Source: Entoloma clypeatum (lineage: Eukaryota > Basidiomycota > Agaricomycetes > Agaricales > Entolomataceae). From it: a stretch of DNA of 64,000 nt. Below, in pieces: positions 62,396-64,000 of this stretch (positions are counted from its first letter, which is position 1; every line of letters starts with the position of its first letter). The stretch is taken from the NCBI GenBank assembly GCA_963565915.1, contig OY751495.1:2852001-2916000 (forward strand), given 5' to 3'. The position numbers were made by a program, and so were the translations under genes. The notes under the pieces were generated by a model. It made no database searches and was not told the DNA's origin. It saw only the letters and a program-made list of their open reading frames with translations.

Positions 62396-62944
62396 ACATC
62401 AATTGGATTACAGTGCTTCATCACCCACAAAATCGTTTTGAGTTGATTACTAGAGAGACGGAGTTGAGGAAGATTATTGAGAACATCAAAAAGGAATTCA
62501 TGGATGCCAGTGAATCCCTCATCTATCATCAAATTTAGAGGACTTACTGTCCAATTCTCATATGGGCGATAATCATTTGCCGACACATTCTTGAGAAATC
62601 TATGAAGTTCCTCATCATCATTCTCTCCGTCTGATTTGGTATTATCAGAAACCACTCAAATGAGAGAACATTAGATAACTTACCATATGACGGAGGTGGT
62701 CCACAAGATCTGGAATGGTCGCGTCTTCATATGTTGAATTATCGAGAGATTCAAGGTGAAGGAGCTCTAGCTCTTCTTGTAAAGCAGCCTCATGCTGGCA
62801 TTCAAGTGAGGCATTATCAGGCTGCGAAGAAAAGTATAGCTCGCACTCATTGTCAGAGAATGCAAAGCTTTCAAACCCATTAGTGGAGTGGTCATCTGGA
62901 AACATCTGAGGGCATGAATGGTGATGTTCCGGACTCCGTGGGTT
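62396..62944 (-). pseudogene. TNP2/CACTA-like transposase pseudogene, N-terminal part
   Basis: Minus-strand reading: PEHHHSCPQMFPDDHS, an acidic stretch ending DLVDHLRHM, a GT-AG intron (GTAAGTTATC to AAATCAG), then DGENDDEELHRFLKN, NLMIDEGFTGIHEFLFDVL and LPQLRLSSNQLKTILWVMKH. The LDxLxxLPxLRLSSxxLKxILW pattern is what I recall just upstream of the core in this family. It is joined to LINE-E at about 62944, so the true start may be missing. Confidence 0.6.
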
Positions 62945-64000
62945 AACCCAGGACAATTCGGAGGGGTTCGTCAGAACTCCACTGAAGATGCCGGACAATT
63001 CCTCACCCACCTCATTTGTGCGGGGTGGTCAAGGAAACTCAAGACCAGTGTTGTCGCCATTGACTTGGCACAATACTTTCCCTCCCTAAACCACTCGGTT
63101 ATCGCGCTCATATTAGATAGGATGGGGTTCCCCGACACTGTCGTGGACTTCTTCTCCAACTACCTAATAGGGAGACAGACTCAATACGCCTGGGAGGACA
63201 ACCTCTCAGACCTCTTCTCTGTGGACATTGGCGTAGGTCAGGGCTCTGCCCTCTCCCCCATGCTCTCATCCATATATCTCGCCCCACTGATGTACGTGTT
63301 TCACGCCAAACAATTGCAGGCTAGCCTCATTTCCTACGTAGACGACGGGACCATTATAGTCCAGTCTGAAACGTGGAAAGAAAACCTCGCCAAACTAAAA
63401 AAGGCATACAAATGTCTGTTTGACTTGACTACAGCCCTTGGACTTGTCCTCGAACACTCTAAATTGGAGGCGTTCCATTTTTCCAGGAAGAATGGTGACG
63501 ATAACCCCCCGGTTGACCTAGGATATGCGCCCTTCACAGGTGAATCCCCTCTTGTCCCCAAGACCTACTGGAGGTACCTGGGGTTCTTCTTCGACCATAA
63601 GCTCCTCTTCACCGAGCATGCAAAACGGTATGCCACTAAGGCATTCTCCGCAACGGGAGCCTTATTATCATTGGGAAACTCAGTCCGAGGACTCACGCCC
63701 AAACACAAATGCACCCTATACCGATCGTGTATCCTACCGATTGCTCTATATGGGGCCAATCTATGGAACTTTGACGGCACCCGTAATAAGGGTGTCATCA
63801 AGTCTATCTCCAGAGTGCAGAGGCACGCGGCCCTGTGGATTCTGGGAGCCTTCTGTACCACCCCCACAGGGGCGGTTGAATCTCTTGCCGGCTTGCCTCT
63901 GGTGCATCTGCACCTAAAGAAGCTCTCCTGCAGAAACCGCGTCTGTATGCACTCTCTTGCACCACGGCACATGACCTTCATGGTCTGCGATGAGGAAGAT
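62945..64000 (+). mobile_element. LINE-E: 5'-truncated LINE-A relative, runs off the window
   Basis: The plus strand matches LINE-A from about 45880 onward, starting within the RT. The frame PGQFGGVRQNSTEDAGQFL, VVAIDLAQYFPSLNHS, GQGSALSPMLSSIYLAPL, SYVDDGT and VQRHAALWILGAF stays open to base 64000 by my reading. Its left edge abuts the TNP2-like pseudogene in the opposite orientation to that gene. The 3' end and any duplication lie outside the window. Confidence 0.9.

Overview
This window looks like a repeat-choked scaffold of a filamentous basidiomycete, most likely an Agaricomycete. The basis is the short (about 50-58 bp) GT-AG introns, a KIN1/PAR-1 kinase with the fungal C-terminus, Tad1-like LINEs with ORF1 plus endonuclease/RT/RNase H, and decayed members of transposase-like gene families that I recall as typical of mushroom-forming fungi, including a CxC5/CxC6 protein of the KDZ-associated type. 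Only one gene is clearly a host gene: the six-exon KIN1-type Ser/Thr kinase at 879-5174 on the plus strand. I recognise no rRNA, functional tRNA or CRISPR array.

From 6166 onward the window is a stack of nested mobile elements. A 200-N gap (6166-6365) hides the left end of a non-autonomous hAT-like element (hAT-1, to 19383). hAT-1 holds an old LINE tail and then LINE-B, a LINE lacking endonuclease and most of the RT. LINE-B is itself split by a complete 6.3 kb LTR element (Copia-C, 10336-16642, TSD CACGG) that carries only a broken gag. The non-coding interior of Copia-C is studded with about 20 small bulged hairpins. Next comes a decayed Gypsy element (19736-25969), then a second Gypsy fragment on the plus strand, cut by a second hAT copy (26822-28968, 8-bp TSD CCTGGTCC). 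Both hAT copies carry a 20-bp C-rich minisatellite.

From 30930 to 52193 lies one decayed multi-exon plus-strand gene. Its third small exon received Copia-B (31277-49654, TSD AGCAC) and its third intron a solo LTR (49730-50122, TSD CCACC). Copia-B was in turn opened by a sister copy, Copia-A (34168-39954, TSD GCCAT), and by an intact full-length LINE-A (41885-48537, TSD about 14 bp). Subtracting the inserts leaves Copia-B at about 5.8 kb, the size of Copia-A, which supports the reading.

The right end holds three decayed transposase-type genes: a frameshifted CxC5/CxC6 gene (plus), a transposase-like pseudogene joined to it tail to tail (minus, 53640-55790), and a TNP2/CACTA-like pseudogene (minus, 62944 to about 56480). 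The last is broken by a solo LTR (58716-59173, TSD GAGGC) and a 5'-truncated LINE (60071-62395, TSD ACATCAATTG). A further LINE copy (plus) runs off the window end. At least three LTR elements share a primer site that matches the anticodon arm of initiator tRNA-Met, as in Drosophila copia.

All calls come from reading the sequence; family names rest on remembered motifs, not on searches.
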